Positions 41,505-50,906 of a stretch of 64,000 nt of DNA are shown in pieces; the stretch's first letter is position 1; each line of letters opens with the position of its first letter. The position numbers were made by a program, and so were the translations under genes. The notes beneath the pieces were generated by a model. That model saw only the letters and a list, made by a program, of their open reading frames with translations. It searched no databases and had not been told where the DNA came from. Origin of the DNA: Polyangium sp. y55x31 (GTDB lineage Bacteria; Myxococcota_A; Polyangia; Polyangiales; Polyangiaceae); contig NZ_JARZHG010000004.1 in NCBI RefSeq assembly GCF_029946505.1, forward strand, positions 62,001-126,000, written 5' to 3'.

Positions 41505-43852
41505 CGGAGAGCGTAAAAGCGGCCCGAGGCGCGGGCGTCTTGCGAGAACAAGCACCCCTCGCTCTGCGCGAGCTCGCCGCCGGATTTCCGGGAGCGGATC
41601 CCGCGGGGCTCGTGAGCGCGATCCTGCGCCTCGTCGTCGCCCTTTTCGCGTCGTCACGCGGGCTCTTCCGAGGCGACGACCTCGGCGCCCTGCACGCCGA
41701 GCTCGCCGCGGCCGACCGCACCTCGCTCGCCGATCGTCACGACGCCTGGCCGCGCGTCCTCGCCTTGTTTCGCCGCCTGCACGAAGGATCCATCGGACAA
41801 ACCCCGCCCCTCGGCCCCGCGCGGCGCGGCTCGCTCTTCGACGCGGACGCGTATCCCTTCCTCGAAGGGCCGCTCTCCGACGCTGTCGTCCTGCGTATCC
41901 TCGACAAACTCCTCCTCGCTTCCGGCGAGCGCCTCATTTACGCCGAGCTCGACGTCGAGCACCTCGGCACCGCGTACGAGACGCTGATGGGTTTTTCCGA
42001 GGAGCGACGCCGCCTCGGCGCGCATTACACGTCGCCGCTCCTCACGCGGATCATGGTCGAGCGCACGCTCGCCCCGCTCGTGGGCCCGGACGTGATGCCG
42101 GCGGAGATCCTGAGCCTCTCGGTCTGCGATCCCGCCATGGGCGCAGGCGCGTTTCTCGTGCAGGTTTGTCGGTGGCTCGCCGATCGCCTCGTCGCCGCCT
42201 GGGAACGCGTGGGAATGCCGGCGGACCTGCCGCCCGGCGAGGATCCGCAATCTCACGCGCGCAGGCGTGTCGCCGCGTCTTGCCTGTACGGCGTGGATCG
42301 AAACCCGATCGCCGTGGACCTCGCCCGCGTCTCCCTCTGGCTGCTCACGGCGCCGGAGACACACCCATTTTCATTCCTCGAAGCCACGCTGCGTCATGGG
42401 GATTCGCTCGTGGGTCTCGGGCACGAGGAGATCGAACACGTATCCCCCGCGCAGGTACGCGAGCGCCTGGCCGAGGCCGAGGCGCTGCGACGGCGTTTTT
42501 TCGAGGCGGCCGATCCGGCTCTGCTCACCGAGGCCCATCGCGCCCTCACGCCGCTCCGCACCGTGGGCAATGCCCTGCTCTCGGCGCTCTTCGCCTCGGA
42601 GAACAAAAAAGCCCAGAAAGAACGCCTCGCCGCCCTGCCCGATCTCGCCGCGCGTCATCTCGCCGGCGAGGGTGACGCCGAGCTCGAAGCCGAGGCCGCG
42701 GCTATTGCGTCCGCCCGCTTTCCGTTTCACTGGCACATCGAGCTCCCGGAGGTCTTCGGCCGCGGCGGCTTCGACGCCTTCGTGGGAAACCCGCCCTGGG
42801 TCTCGTACGCCGGCCGCGCCGCGCAGCCGCTCGCGGACGACCTCCGCGAATTCTATCGACGCACGAACCCGGCCTTCGCCGGATATCGCAATCTGCAGGG
42901 CCTCTTCGTCCACCAATGCGCCCGCATGCTCCGCCCCGGAGGTCGGCTCGGGCTCGTGTTGCCCACGTCGATGTCCGACCTCGGCGGCTATGAACCCTCG
43001 CGCCGCGCGCACGACGGGCTCTGCGTGTGCGACGACGAGCTGCCCGATTTCGGGGACGCCTTCGAGGGCGTCTTCCAGCCGAGCATGGGCCTGCTCTCCA
43101 CACGCCGGAGCGAAAAAGCCACGCTCGACACCGCCGTCGCCTGGCCGCTCGCGCGCTCGGACCTCGACGCCGAGACAGTCGCCCTCCTCGAAAAACTCTC
43201 GGCCCTGCCGAAGCTCCCGCCGCACCTCTTCGGCGAGCGGGGTTTTCAGAGCAACGGCGACGACGTCCGCCACCTCCACGAGCGCGAGGCGCCCGACGGG
43301 CGTTTCCAGATCGGCCTGCGCGTGGGCGGCGACATCGAGCCGTTTTCCCGGCGTCCGCCGCGCATTTATTGTGATCCGACCGATTTCTCGGGCCGCTTCC
43401 GCAAAGACGCCGAATGGCTCGCCGTGCGCCTGCTCATTCGCCAGACGGCGCGTTTCCCGATGGTCGCCTCGTCCGACGGCCTCGCCTTCCGGAACTCGAT
43501 CCTCGCGGGTTTCTCCGACGATCGATGGAGCGCGTCGTTTCTCCTCGGCTGGCTCAATGCGAGCCCCATCCGCTTCTACCATTACATGCGGCACCGCGAC
43601 GCCCGACAGGGAATGCCGCAGGTGAAGATCACCCACCTGCGCGCGCTCCCCGCGCCGGCCCATCTCGAGCTCGTCCCCGAGATCGAGGCGCTCGCCGAGA
43701 GCTTCGGCGTCCGCAATCAGGGCATCAGCCGGTCCGAGCAGGACACGCTCGACGACCTCGTCGCCCGCGCGCTCGGCCTCGCGCCGCCGGAGCGAGGGCC
43801 AATCGAGCGGTGGGCGCGGACCGTGATCCCGGAGCGCGCCCCCTCGCCCTGA
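41501..43852 (+). CDS. Eco57I-like adenine-specific DNA methyltransferase
   Basis: A 783-residue gamma-class N6-adenine methyltransferase. AdoMet motif I is SVCDPAMGAGAFLVQVC (about residue 207) and a second AdoMet-contact region is LYGVDRNPIAVDLARVSLWL. Catalytic motif IV reads FVGNPPWVSYAG. The segment ERRRLGAHYTSPLLTRIMVE just before motif I and the C-terminal SASFLLGWLNASPIRFYHYM, QGMPQVKITHLRALPAP (TaqI/Eco57I-type target recognition) place it with type IIG-like enzymes. I see no PD-(D/E)XK nuclease at the N-terminus and no restriction gene nearby, so it may be an orphan or part of an unusual defence unit. The GTG overlaps the upstream lipoprotein stop. Confidence 0.88.
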   Translation: MTESVKAARGAGVLREQAPLALRELAAGFPGADPAGLVSAILRLVVALFASSRGLFRGDDLGALHAELAAADRTSLADRHDAWPRVLALFRRLHEGSIGQTPPLGPARRGSLFDADAYPFLEGPLSDAVVLRILDKLLLASGERLIYAELDVEHLGTAYETLMGFSEERRRLGAHYTSPLLTRIMVERTLAPLVGPDVMPAEILSLSVCDPAMGAGAFLVQVCRWLADRLVAAWERVGMPADLPPGEDPQSHARRRVAASCLYGVDRNPIAVDLARVSLWLLTAPETHPFSFLEATLRHGDSLVGLGHEEIEHVSPAQVRERLAEAEALRRRFFEAADPALLTEAHRALTPLRTVGNALLSALFASENKKAQKERLAALPDLAARHLAGEGDAELEAEAAAIASARFPFHWHIELPEVFGRGGFDAFVGNPPWVSYAGRAAQPLADDLREFYRRTNPAFAGYRNLQGLFVHQCARMLRPGGRLGLVLPTSMSDLGGYEPSRRAHDGLCVCDDELPDFGDAFEGVFQPSMGLLSTRRSEKATLDTAVAWPLARSDLDAETVALLEKLSALPKLPPHLFGERGFQSNGDDVRHLHEREAPDGRFQIGLRVGGDIEPFSRRPPRIYCDPTDFSGRFRKDAEWLAVRLLIRQTARFPMVASSDGLAFRNSILAGFSDDRWSASFLLGWLNASPIRFYHYMRHRDARQGMPQVKITHLRALPAPAHLELVPEIEALAESFGVRNQGISRSEQDTLDDLVARALGLAPPERGPIERWARTVIPERAPSP

Positions 43853-43856
43853 CGGC

Positions 43857-45059
43857 TCACCAGCCCTTGGCCGTTTGAATGGCGGCCGCGAGCTTGTCCG
43901 CCATCTTCTGGTGCGTGGCGACGCTCGGATGGTAATCGCAGCCGATCCCGTCCGCGGCCGAGTTCTGCTCGCCGAGGTCCACGAACCCCACGTTCGTGTC
44001 GCCCTTCGACTTGCGGGATTCGATCGCCGTGTTGATGTACTGCTTCGCCTTCGTCAGGTGCATCGCGCCGGCCGGGTACGAGTCGGAGAGCATGGAGCCG
44101 ACGGCGCAGAGCAGGTACGCGTTCGGGTAATGCCCGCGCAGTTTGTCCAGAAATCCGGAGAGCGCGTCGACGTACGCCTGCGCGGGGTCCCCCTTGGCAA
44201 AGTCGTTCGTCCCGAGGTTCACGACGACGACGTCCGGGGTGTAGGAAAAGTCCCAGGTCGAGGTGGGATCATCGGCGAGCGTGCGCTCGAAGCGGATGGG
44301 CATCTGGTTCTCCGTCGCGCCGCTGTAATCGCGGTACACGCCGATCCCCGAATAGGAAATCCCCACGTGCGCGGCCCCGAGCTTGCGCGCCGCGATGGCG
44401 CCGTACGCCGAATACTCGTCCTCGGTCTCGGGCGAGAACGGGCACGCCGGGCCCACGCCGGTGTTGCCATAACCGCAGGTGATCGAGTCGCCGATGAGCT
44501 CGATCTTGCGGCTCCACGGCTCGGGCGTGGGGACGAGCGCGCCGCCGGGCGCCGGCACGAAGCCCTTGAATTGCACGACGCCCACGAACGACTCGGTGCG
44601 TTTTTCGAGCAGGACCGTGTGCTCCCCGGCGGGCAGGTTCGCCGCGAGCGTGTACGTCTCCTTCGCGCCGCTCGTCGCGAGGTCGGCCTCTGGCCCATCG
44701 TCGATCACCACGGCGAAATGGTTGTTGCCGGCGTCCGCGAGGCGCACGTCGAGGCCCGTGCCGGAAAAACGCGCGACGATCGTGCTGCCCGGCCAGGCGA
44801 AACGCGGATCCGCCTCGTTCGTGAATCGACCGATGAAATGCACATCCGCCGTGGCCCCGCCGCCCCCCGCGCCGCTCGACGACGAGGACCCCGAGGAAGA
44901 CGACATGCCGCTCGACGACGCACTACCGCTCGACGACGCGGAGCCGCCGCCGGCGCCGCCCGAGCCCGACCCCTGGGAACCTCCCCCGCCCGAAGGCGAG
45001 CTGCAAGCGAGGGCGAAGAGAGCGAAGGAGGCAAAGGAGGCGAGCGCGAGCTTCTGCAT
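43857..45059 (-). CDS. SGNH-hydrolase lipoprotein, CE2-type carbohydrate esterase
   Basis: A 400-residue protein. I chose the ATG at 45059 (MQKLALASF) because it starts a signal peptide with a probable lipobox (FALACSS). A Ser/Gly linker of about 50 residues follows, then an N-terminal beta-sandwich (VHFIGRFTNEADPRFAWPGS, GEHTVLLEKRTESFVG) and an SGNH hydrolase domain. Block I is IELIGDSITCGYG, block III VVVNLGTNDFAKGD, and the catalytic His is in CDYHPSVATHQ. This arrangement is that of carbohydrate esterase family 2, which removes acetyl groups from xylan or similar glycans. It is probably an outer-surface enzyme. Confidence 0.9.
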   Translation of the reverse strand: MQKLALASFASFALFALACSSPSGGGGSQGSGSGGAGGGSASSSGSASSSGMSSSSGSSSSSGAGGGGATADVHFIGRFTNEADPRFAWPGSTIVARFSGTGLDVRLADAGNNHFAVVIDDGPEADLATSGAKETYTLAANLPAGEHTVLLEKRTESFVGVVQFKGFVPAPGGALVPTPEPWSRKIELIGDSITCGYGNTGVGPACPFSPETEDEYSAYGAIAARKLGAAHVGISYSGIGVYRDYSGATENQMPIRFERTLADDPTSTWDFSYTPDVVVVNLGTNDFAKGDPAQAYVDALSGFLDKLRGHYPNAYLLCAVGSMLSDSYPAGAMHLTKAKQYINTAIESRKSKGDTNVGFVDLGEQNSAADGIGCDYHPSVATHQKMADKLAAAIQTAKGW

Positions 45060-45101
45060 GCGCCCGAGGATCGCTCCCCGGCGCGCCGGTGGCAATAGCG
45101 A

Positions 45102-46721
45102 TCACGTCCCCGGGGGAATCGAAATCGTGCCGTGTGATTCGTCGAGCGGCATCCTCCACCGCGGCAGCTCCACGCAGAACGTGGAGCCCACGCCCGGCGT
45201 GCTCTCGACCCGCACGGTCCCGCCATGGGTCTCCACGATCTGCCGCACGATCCAGAGCCCGAGGCCGAGGCCGCCGAAGGACTGGTTCGAGACGGCGCGC
45301 TCGAATCGCTCGAAGATCTTGCCTTGATCCTCGGGCGCAATGCCGACGCCCTGGTCGCGGACCGTGAGGCGCGCCGTGCCGTCGTCCGCCTCGAGCTCGA
45401 GCTCGATCGGCTTGCCGCGGCCGTACTTGATCGCATTGCCGAGGAGATTCGTGACCACCTGCTCGAGCCGGAGCCGATCCCACGTGCCCCAGAGAGGTTT
45501 GTCATGGTGAAACGAAATGGGACAGCCGGCCTCCTCGGCCTCGCGCCCGAAGCGCGTCACGACGTCTTGCACGAGCGCGCAGAGGTCGACCTCGTCGAGG
45601 CTGAGATCGAGCTTGCCGGCCGTGATGCGCGAGACGTCGAGCAAACGATCGATGAGCGCCGCGAGCCGCCCGGCCTGCCGGTGGGCCACCTCGAGCGCGG
45701 GCGCCATGCGCTCCTGCGAGGCACCCGCGCGCGCGTCGCGCACGAGGCGCTCGAGCTGCAGCTTGAGCGGCGTGAGCGGCGTGCGGAGCTCGTGCGAGGC
45801 GACGGCCAGAAAATCGTCGCGCGCCGAGATCGCCTGCAGCGCCTCTTGAAAAAGGTTCGCGTTGTCGATGGCCTGCGCCTCCATACGCTTCGCCTGCTCG
45901 CGGATCCGGTCCTCGGCGAGCTTGAGCGGCGTCACGTCCACGTCCATGCAGACGAATTCGCAGGCCCCCGCGATCGTCGGGATCGCGAAGATCGTCGAAT
46001 ACACCCAGACCTCGCTGCCGTCCTTGCGGCGGCACGACCATTCATTGGGCCCGTTCGGTCTCCCCGTGCGCGCGATCTCCTCGAGCGTCTCCACGAACTT
46101 CTGCGTCGAGGGCGTATCCAGCATCATGCCGTCGAGCGTCTTGCCCACGACCTCGTCCTCGGACCAGCCGAAAAGACGCTCGGCCGCGCGATTCCAGTAG
46201 AGCACCCGGCCCTGCGCGTCGTACCCCTCGATCGCGATGTTCGGCGTATTGATGACGATCGCGCGCAGGCGCGCCTCGGCATGATTGAGGGCGGCCTGCG
46301 CGAGCCTCGTGACCGTCGCGTCCTGAAAAATCACGACGCCCCCGCGGACGCGCCCTTGCTCGCCGAGGATGGGCCGCGCGGAGACGAGGACGTGAATCCC
46401 CTGCGGCGTGCGTGGGTTCTTCACGTAAAGCTCGACGTCGTCCACGCGGTCGCCCTGGAGCGCCCGCCAGAGCGGGACGGACTCGGTGGGGCAAGGCGTC
46501 CGTTCGTCCGGCAGGAAAATGCCAAAAGCCTCGTTCCATACCTCGGGCGAGGCGTCGACGGGGAGACCGACCAGGCGCGCCGCCGTCTTGTTCCACGCGA
46601 CGATCCGGCCGGCCTGATCCGCGACGATGATCGCCTCGTCGAGCACGTCGAGGGCGCCGCGGAGGAGAAGGCCGGCCTCGGCGTTGAGATCATGAATGCC
46701 GGAGAAGGCGTGTTTCATCAT
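45102..46721 (-). CDS. Dual-PAS sensor histidine kinase
   Basis: A 539-residue soluble kinase. PAS 1 (about 22-130, LDVLDEAIIVADQAGRIVAW), PAS 2 (about 148-265, EGYDAQGRVLYWNRAAERLF, EWSCRRKDGSEVWVYSTIF), HisKA with His in LAVASHELRTPLTPLK (about 312), HATPase_c with N box VVTNLLGNAIKYGRG, G1 VRDQGVGIAPEDQG and G2 GGLGLGLWIVRQIV. The hydrophilic N-terminus and absence of membrane segments indicate cytoplasmic sensing. No receiver domain or adjacent regulator is present, so it is an orphan kinase. The C-terminal tail (MPLDESHGTISIPPGT) extends past the ATPase domain. Confidence 0.95.
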   Translation of the reverse strand: MMKHAFSGIHDLNAEAGLLLRGALDVLDEAIIVADQAGRIVAWNKTAARLVGLPVDASPEVWNEAFGIFLPDERTPCPTESVPLWRALQGDRVDDVELYVKNPRTPQGIHVLVSARPILGEQGRVRGGVVIFQDATVTRLAQAALNHAEARLRAIVINTPNIAIEGYDAQGRVLYWNRAAERLFGWSEDEVVGKTLDGMMLDTPSTQKFVETLEEIARTGRPNGPNEWSCRRKDGSEVWVYSTIFAIPTIAGACEFVCMDVDVTPLKLAEDRIREQAKRMEAQAIDNANLFQEALQAISARDDFLAVASHELRTPLTPLKLQLERLVRDARAGASQERMAPALEVAHRQAGRLAALIDRLLDVSRITAGKLDLSLDEVDLCALVQDVVTRFGREAEEAGCPISFHHDKPLWGTWDRLRLEQVVTNLLGNAIKYGRGKPIELELEADDGTARLTVRDQGVGIAPEDQGKIFERFERAVSNQSFGGLGLGLWIVRQIVETHGGTVRVESTPGVGSTFCVELPRWRMPLDESHGTISIPPGT

Positions 46722-46875
46722 GAGCTCCTCGCGCTCCCCACGGGCCCTCGTTCTGCTCCATTTTGGCCTCCTCTTTCTTCACGACTCCGGAAAGTTCGTA
46801 GTCGCGGCGGCGGAGGTTGTCGAGGGCCCGCGTCCGCCGCCGAGGACCGACAGGCCAAAAGCCGGCGGGCGACCT
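46722..46875 (-). promoter_or_regulatory. Leader region of the dual-PAS kinase gene
   Basis: The 154 bases between the DUF3604 stop and the kinase start contain an AT-richer patch (CCTCTTTCTTCACGAC near 46770). The minus-strand promoter of the kinase probably lies here. No clear terminator hairpin was found. Confidence 0.3.
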
Positions 46876-48804
46876 TCACGGCCCGTACCAGATCGGCGAG
46901 CTCCAGGCGCGGTGCTGCACCGTCTTCGGGACGGACGCGTCGGCGCACGCCACGGGCGCCGACGCCGGATCGAGTTCGTTGCATTCGTACGTACTGTAGC
47001 GGCAGCTCGGCACCTCGACGGCGCGGGCATAATAGAAGGCGCGCTCCTTCGGGTCGAAATCGGGGTCCGTCCAGACGACGCAAAGCTCCGCTGCGCCCTC
47101 GGCCAGGACCTCGCAGGTCGACGTATCCACGGACGGCTCCTGGGCAGCCGTGCCCGCGACGTCGTACACCTTCTCGTATACCTTTCCTTCACGCACGTAG
47201 CCTTTGATGATCTGGAGCCGCTCGAGCGGCCGACCCGGCCAGCTCGCCGTGCCGGGGTCTGCGCTCGCCTGCACGAAAAACGTCGGATCCGATCCCGACG
47301 ACGCCCCGAGCATTCCGCCCATGGGGACGCCGGCCGCGTAGGCCTCTTCGAGCCGCTCGGGACGCCCGCAGAGGCCCGCGTCGTAGCCGAAGCCGCCGAA
47401 GAAGCGGATCGGAATGCGGGGCCCGCTCGTGGCGAAGGTCTCGCGGCGGCGGATCGACTCGAAGATCGACTCGCGCGAATTCTCCTCGGCCCAGACCCCG
47501 GCGAGGCCCCCGGGATTGTTGATGACGCCGTCGTGCGTCTCCGTGCCGGCGCCGAGGCGTTTTTCAGGCGTGTCGTCGACGAGCCCGACGTGCCCGGGAA
47601 ACCCCACGCTGGAGGTGTTGCCCGGCGTGCCGTTGTGCGTGTCGGTCGAGCCGATGAGGCCGAACGAAAAGGGGTTCGTCCCGAGCCGCTCGGCTTCGAG
47701 GAGCCCGGTTTTCAGGACATACCGGAGGAAATCGTGCCGGTGCGTGCATCCCCAGAGTCGCATGCCGCCCGAGCCGGGTTTGTCCCCGCATTGCTCGTCG
47801 TCGTCCGGCCGGAGCTCCTCGAAGTCGCAGAGCGGATCGACCTCGGCCTCGACGTCGAGGAAGCCGTTGCGGCACTCGCTCGATCCTTTGTGCTGAAAGA
47901 TCTCGGCGACGGGCTCCATCTCCGCCCGGAGCGCCGCGCGCGAGGCCTCCTCCTCGATCGTCGCGCCGCCGGGATACGTGGGATCGAAGAGACGGCCGTT
48001 CGAGAGGTTCGAGTTGTGCGGCAAAACGAGCACGTCGCAGCCATTCTCGGCATTTTTGCATCCGTCGCGCAAGAGCGTCCAGAGATCGAGCGGCGTCGGG
48101 GCCTCGAAATACGTGACGGGGAGATCGGGCACGATGTCGTTCACGAAGATCACGTTCCGGTGCAGGTTCGAGATCCCGAACGTGTTCGTGTATTCGTATC
48201 CGACGAACGTGGTGAAGGAGCAAGACGCCGTGCGATCGTAGGCCGCCTCGGCCGCGTCCTGCATGGCCTGCCAGCGCTCGCGCGCCGCGGCCTCGCAATC
48301 CTTGCCCTCGCCGCAGAGCTCGGCCACGCGCGTCGGGTTCGCCTGGGAGAGGCGCACGGCGAACGTGGAGGCGCCCTGCCCGACCTCCTCGCGATACGTC
48401 TGGCAGGTGAACGTGTCGTACTTCGGCGACGTCGGCGTCATGCAATGGTACATTTCGCCGAGGAACTCGCCGTGATCGGTGACGGCCACGAAATCGAGCG
48501 GCCTGTCGATCCGGGCCTCGCGTGTCCCCTTCCCCGACGCGTCGAGCGGCGGCAGGAGGATCGCCTCGCCACGCGCGAAGCGATACGCGTCGGCCGGCGT
48601 GACCACGGTGTCGTACGAGCGCGCGTCGAAAGAAAATGCCGTGTGGACGTGAAGATCGCCATAGAGCGGGACACGCGTGGGTACGCGCTCCGCGCAAGGA
48701 GCGCGCGGCCGCGGCACGCGCGCGGGCGCCGCGGGGGAAGGCGCCTCCGCGCATCCGTCGAAGAGGAGGGGAAGGAAAAGAGCGAGCCTGACGATCCTCA
48801 CCAC
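46876..48804 (-). CDS. DUF3604 (PHP-like metal-dependent) secreted protein
   Basis: A 642-residue DUF3604 family protein with an N-terminal signal sequence (IVRLALFLPLLFDGC, atypical lipobox). Metal-binding motifs of the PHP-like fold are evident: YGDLHVHTAFSFDARSYDTV, LDFVAVTDHGEFLGE, VGYEYTNTFG, VLVLPHNSNLSNG, EIFQHKGSSEC and GLIGSTDTHNGTPGN. Cys residues in the exported domain suggest disulfides. Members of this family are common in marine and myxobacterial genomes and their substrate is not established; phosphoesterase-like chemistry is expected from the fold. The gene starts with tandem GTG codons. Confidence 0.88.
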   Translation of the reverse strand: MVRIVRLALFLPLLFDGCAEAPSPAAPARVPRPRAPCAERVPTRVPLYGDLHVHTAFSFDARSYDTVVTPADAYRFARGEAILLPPLDASGKGTREARIDRPLDFVAVTDHGEFLGEMYHCMTPTSPKYDTFTCQTYREEVGQGASTFAVRLSQANPTRVAELCGEGKDCEAAARERWQAMQDAAEAAYDRTASCSFTTFVGYEYTNTFGISNLHRNVIFVNDIVPDLPVTYFEAPTPLDLWTLLRDGCKNAENGCDVLVLPHNSNLSNGRLFDPTYPGGATIEEEASRAALRAEMEPVAEIFQHKGSSECRNGFLDVEAEVDPLCDFEELRPDDDEQCGDKPGSGGMRLWGCTHRHDFLRYVLKTGLLEAERLGTNPFSFGLIGSTDTHNGTPGNTSSVGFPGHVGLVDDTPEKRLGAGTETHDGVINNPGGLAGVWAEENSRESIFESIRRRETFATSGPRIPIRFFGGFGYDAGLCGRPERLEEAYAAGVPMGGMLGASSGSDPTFFVQASADPGTASWPGRPLERLQIIKGYVREGKVYEKVYDVAGTAAQEPSVDTSTCEVLAEGAAELCVVWTDPDFDPKERAFYYARAVEVPSCRYSTYECNELDPASAPVACADASVPKTVQHRAWSSPIWYGP

Positions 48805-48838
48805 TCCATGAAAAACGGGCCCGGCGCCGCCGTCAAGC

Positions 48839-49375
48839 TCAGCAACCGGGCACGGTGACGTCGACGTCGAGCACCGCCGCGGCCGAGACCCGCGTCTCCT
48901 CCGGCGGGCGCTTGCCTTTCGTCGTCGTCGTGAGCTTCATCGAGGGGGCGACGACGTAGGGTTTCAGCTCCGCGCCGGACACGACGAGGTCGAGGGAGGT
49001 CTGGCCCTTCGGCACGGGATCGAGCTCGGCCACGAGCACCTTGGGTTGTCCCTCGGTCTCCGCGTAAAATGCGATCGATTCGATGAAATCGAAGTTCGCC
49101 CCCGCGGGCCCGTCGATGACGAGCGAGAGGGAGATCATGCGTACGGAATCGACGTCGTCCTTCGTGACGCCCTGGTTGTCGAGCTCCTGCGTGAGATTGA
49201 TGCTCTGGAATGCGTCGAACGCGAGGACGCCGAGCAGCTCGTCGAGGACCGTGCCGGCGGGGATCGTCGCCTTGGCGCCGACATCTACTTCGAAGTTATC
49301 GATGTTGTCGCAGCTCGCGACGACGGCTGCCGCGACCGCGAGGGCGAGGTTCTGAAGCGCGACACGGCGGGCCAT
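48839..49375 (-). CDS. Putative small lipoprotein
   Basis: A 178-residue protein from the ATG at 49375 (MARRVALQNLALAVAAAVVA); an ATG 27 bases earlier is also possible. The signal peptide ends with the lipobox-like VVASC. The mature part is beta-rich (FIESIAFYAETEGQPKVLVA, GQTSLDLVVSGAELKPYVVA) and acidic, resembling uncharacterised myxobacterial lipoproteins with a late Cys (VTVPGC). No domain is recognised. It is 34 bases downstream-adjacent to the DUF3604 gene on the same strand and may be the first gene of that operon. Confidence 0.75.
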   Translation of the reverse strand: MARRVALQNLALAVAAAVVASCDNIDNFEVDVGAKATIPAGTVLDELLGVLAFDAFQSINLTQELDNQGVTKDDVDSVRMISLSLVIDGPAGANFDFIESIAFYAETEGQPKVLVAELDPVPKGQTSLDLVVSGAELKPYVVAPSMKLTTTTKGKRPPEETRVSAAAVLDVDVTVPGC

Positions 49376-49528
49376 GCGCGCGACGGGGAGCGGCTTGTGC
49401 ATGCCTCATTGAGCCTCGATCCACGGCGCGTCGCAAGAGGCCTAGCGCACGAACACGTCGTTCCCGGAGGCCCCGAAACCAGCTATGATTCACGGCCCCC
49501 GGCCCGTCCGGTCTTCCCCTGAGCTTCC
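49376..49528. promoter_or_regulatory. Divergent region between lipoprotein and kinase genes
   Basis: About 150 bases separate the minus-strand lipoprotein from the plus-strand Ser/Thr kinase. CAGCTATGATTCACGG at 49478-49494 includes a TATGAT-like -10 box for the kinase gene (49482-49487), 40 bases before its ATG. No good -35 box is seen. Confidence 0.4.
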
Positions 49529-50896
49529 ATGCGGCAAATCCTGATCGCCCCTGGCGACGTCCTCCTGGACAAATACCGCGTCGAGCGCGTGCTCGGGCAA
49601 GGCGGCATGGGCTTCGTGGTGGCGGCGCGGCACACCGGGCTCGACGAGCTGTTCGCGATCAAGCTCATGCTGCCCGGCGCGCTTTCGAGCGAGGATGCGG
49701 GGCGCCGCTTCCTGCGCGAGGCGCGCGCCGCAGTGCGGCTGAAAGGCGAGCACGCCGTGCGGGTGCACGATGTCGGGCGCCTCGCGGATGGCTCGCTCTA
49801 CATGGTGATGGAGCACCTCTCCGGCAAAGACCTGAAGACGCACCTCGCCGAGAACGGGCCGCTCCCCGCCGCCGAGGCCGTATCGTACATGCTCCAGGCC
49901 TGCGAAGGCATCGCCGAGGCGCACGACCGCGGCATCATTCACCGCGACATCAAGCCCGCGAACCTCTTTTTGACGAAACGGCGCAACGGGACGCCGTGCA
50001 TCAAGATCCTCGATTTCGGGATCTCGAAGCAAGCCGCCGGCGAGCGCAGCGGCGACATCACGAAGACCGGCACGATGCTCGGCTCGCCGCTCTACATGTC
50101 GCCCGAGCAGATGGCCCACGCCCGCGAGGTCGACAAACGCACCGATATCTGGTCGCTCGGCGTCGTGCTTTACGAGCTGCTCACGGGCAAACCCCCGTTC
50201 GACGCCGAGAGCTTCACCCAGATCGTCTACCGCGTGACGAACCTCGATCCCACGCCGCTGTGCGAGGTGCGGCCCGAGCTGCCGAAAGAGCTCGGCGACG
50301 TGGTGATGCGTTGCCTCGGCAAGGACCCGGAAGGCCGATTCGAAAGCGTGGACGCGCTCGCCGCGGCGCTCGAGCCCTTCGGCAGCGCGCCTCCGTCGAG
50401 CGTGCCGGCGCGAATGGACGAGCCCTCCGATGCGACGTCCGAGAGCGAGGAGACGGCGCTTTCGAGCTCGAACGATGGACGGGAGAAGACACGCGCCGGA
50501 AACAACAGATTCGTGATTGGAGCGGCCCTCGCCGTCGCGGCGGGCATGACCGCGCTGCTCCTCTTCACGAGAGGCGGGGACGAACACACGACGCCGCCCG
50601 CACCCACCACGGCCGCCGAATCGAATCCCGGCACGGAGCCCGTGGCTCCTGCCCCGCGTGAGCCCGAGACGCCCGCTCCGAAAGACCCGCCCGCGCCCGT
50701 CTCCGCGCAAGCGGCGGTTTTGGCCTCTGCGCCATCGCCGCCGAAGCCGGTGAAATCCGGCGGATCGTTACGCCCCGCCAAACCCACGGTCGAAGCGGCG
50801 CCTCCAGTCGTGGGCGCTTCGCCGCCCGCGCCCGCGCCGAGCTCCGCGCCCACACCGCAGAGCTCCGTGTCCCCCCGCAAGCACAGCTTGTTCTAG
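49529..50896 (+). CDS. Transmembrane Ser/Thr protein kinase, copy 1
   Basis: A 455-residue Hanks-type kinase. Motifs: glycine loop VLGQGGMGFV, Lys in FAIKLM, catalytic loop GIIHRDIKPANLF, DFGISK, activation segment ending GSPLYMSPEQ, and DIWSLGVVLYELL. All catalytic residues are present, so it should be active. After the kinase domain (about 15-275) come a polar linker, one membrane helix (about 326-345, FVIGAALAVAAGMTALLLF) and a Pro/Ala-rich periplasmic tail without a folded sensor domain. A TPR gene follows after only 10 bases. The same two-gene arrangement occurs in mirror image at 58943-61537. Confidence 0.95.
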   Translation: MRQILIAPGDVLLDKYRVERVLGQGGMGFVVAARHTGLDELFAIKLMLPGALSSEDAGRRFLREARAAVRLKGEHAVRVHDVGRLADGSLYMVMEHLSGKDLKTHLAENGPLPAAEAVSYMLQACEGIAEAHDRGIIHRDIKPANLFLTKRRNGTPCIKILDFGISKQAAGERSGDITKTGTMLGSPLYMSPEQMAHAREVDKRTDIWSLGVVLYELLTGKPPFDAESFTQIVYRVTNLDPTPLCEVRPELPKELGDVVMRCLGKDPEGRFESVDALAAALEPFGSAPPSSVPARMDEPSDATSESEETALSSSNDGREKTRAGNNRFVIGAALAVAAGMTALLLFTRGGDEHTTPPAPTTAAESNPGTEPVAPAPREPETPAPKDPPAPVSAQAAVLASAPSPPKPVKSGGSLRPAKPTVEAAPPVVGASPPAPAPSSAPTPQSSVSPRKHSLF

Positions 50897-50906
50897 GAGC
50901 CCCACG

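Noticed and set aside
41501-43852. BREX or other multi-gene defence system around the methyltransferase
   Set aside because: No Lon-like, phosphatase, helicase or nuclease genes are adjacent; only exported proteins and an esterase flank it.
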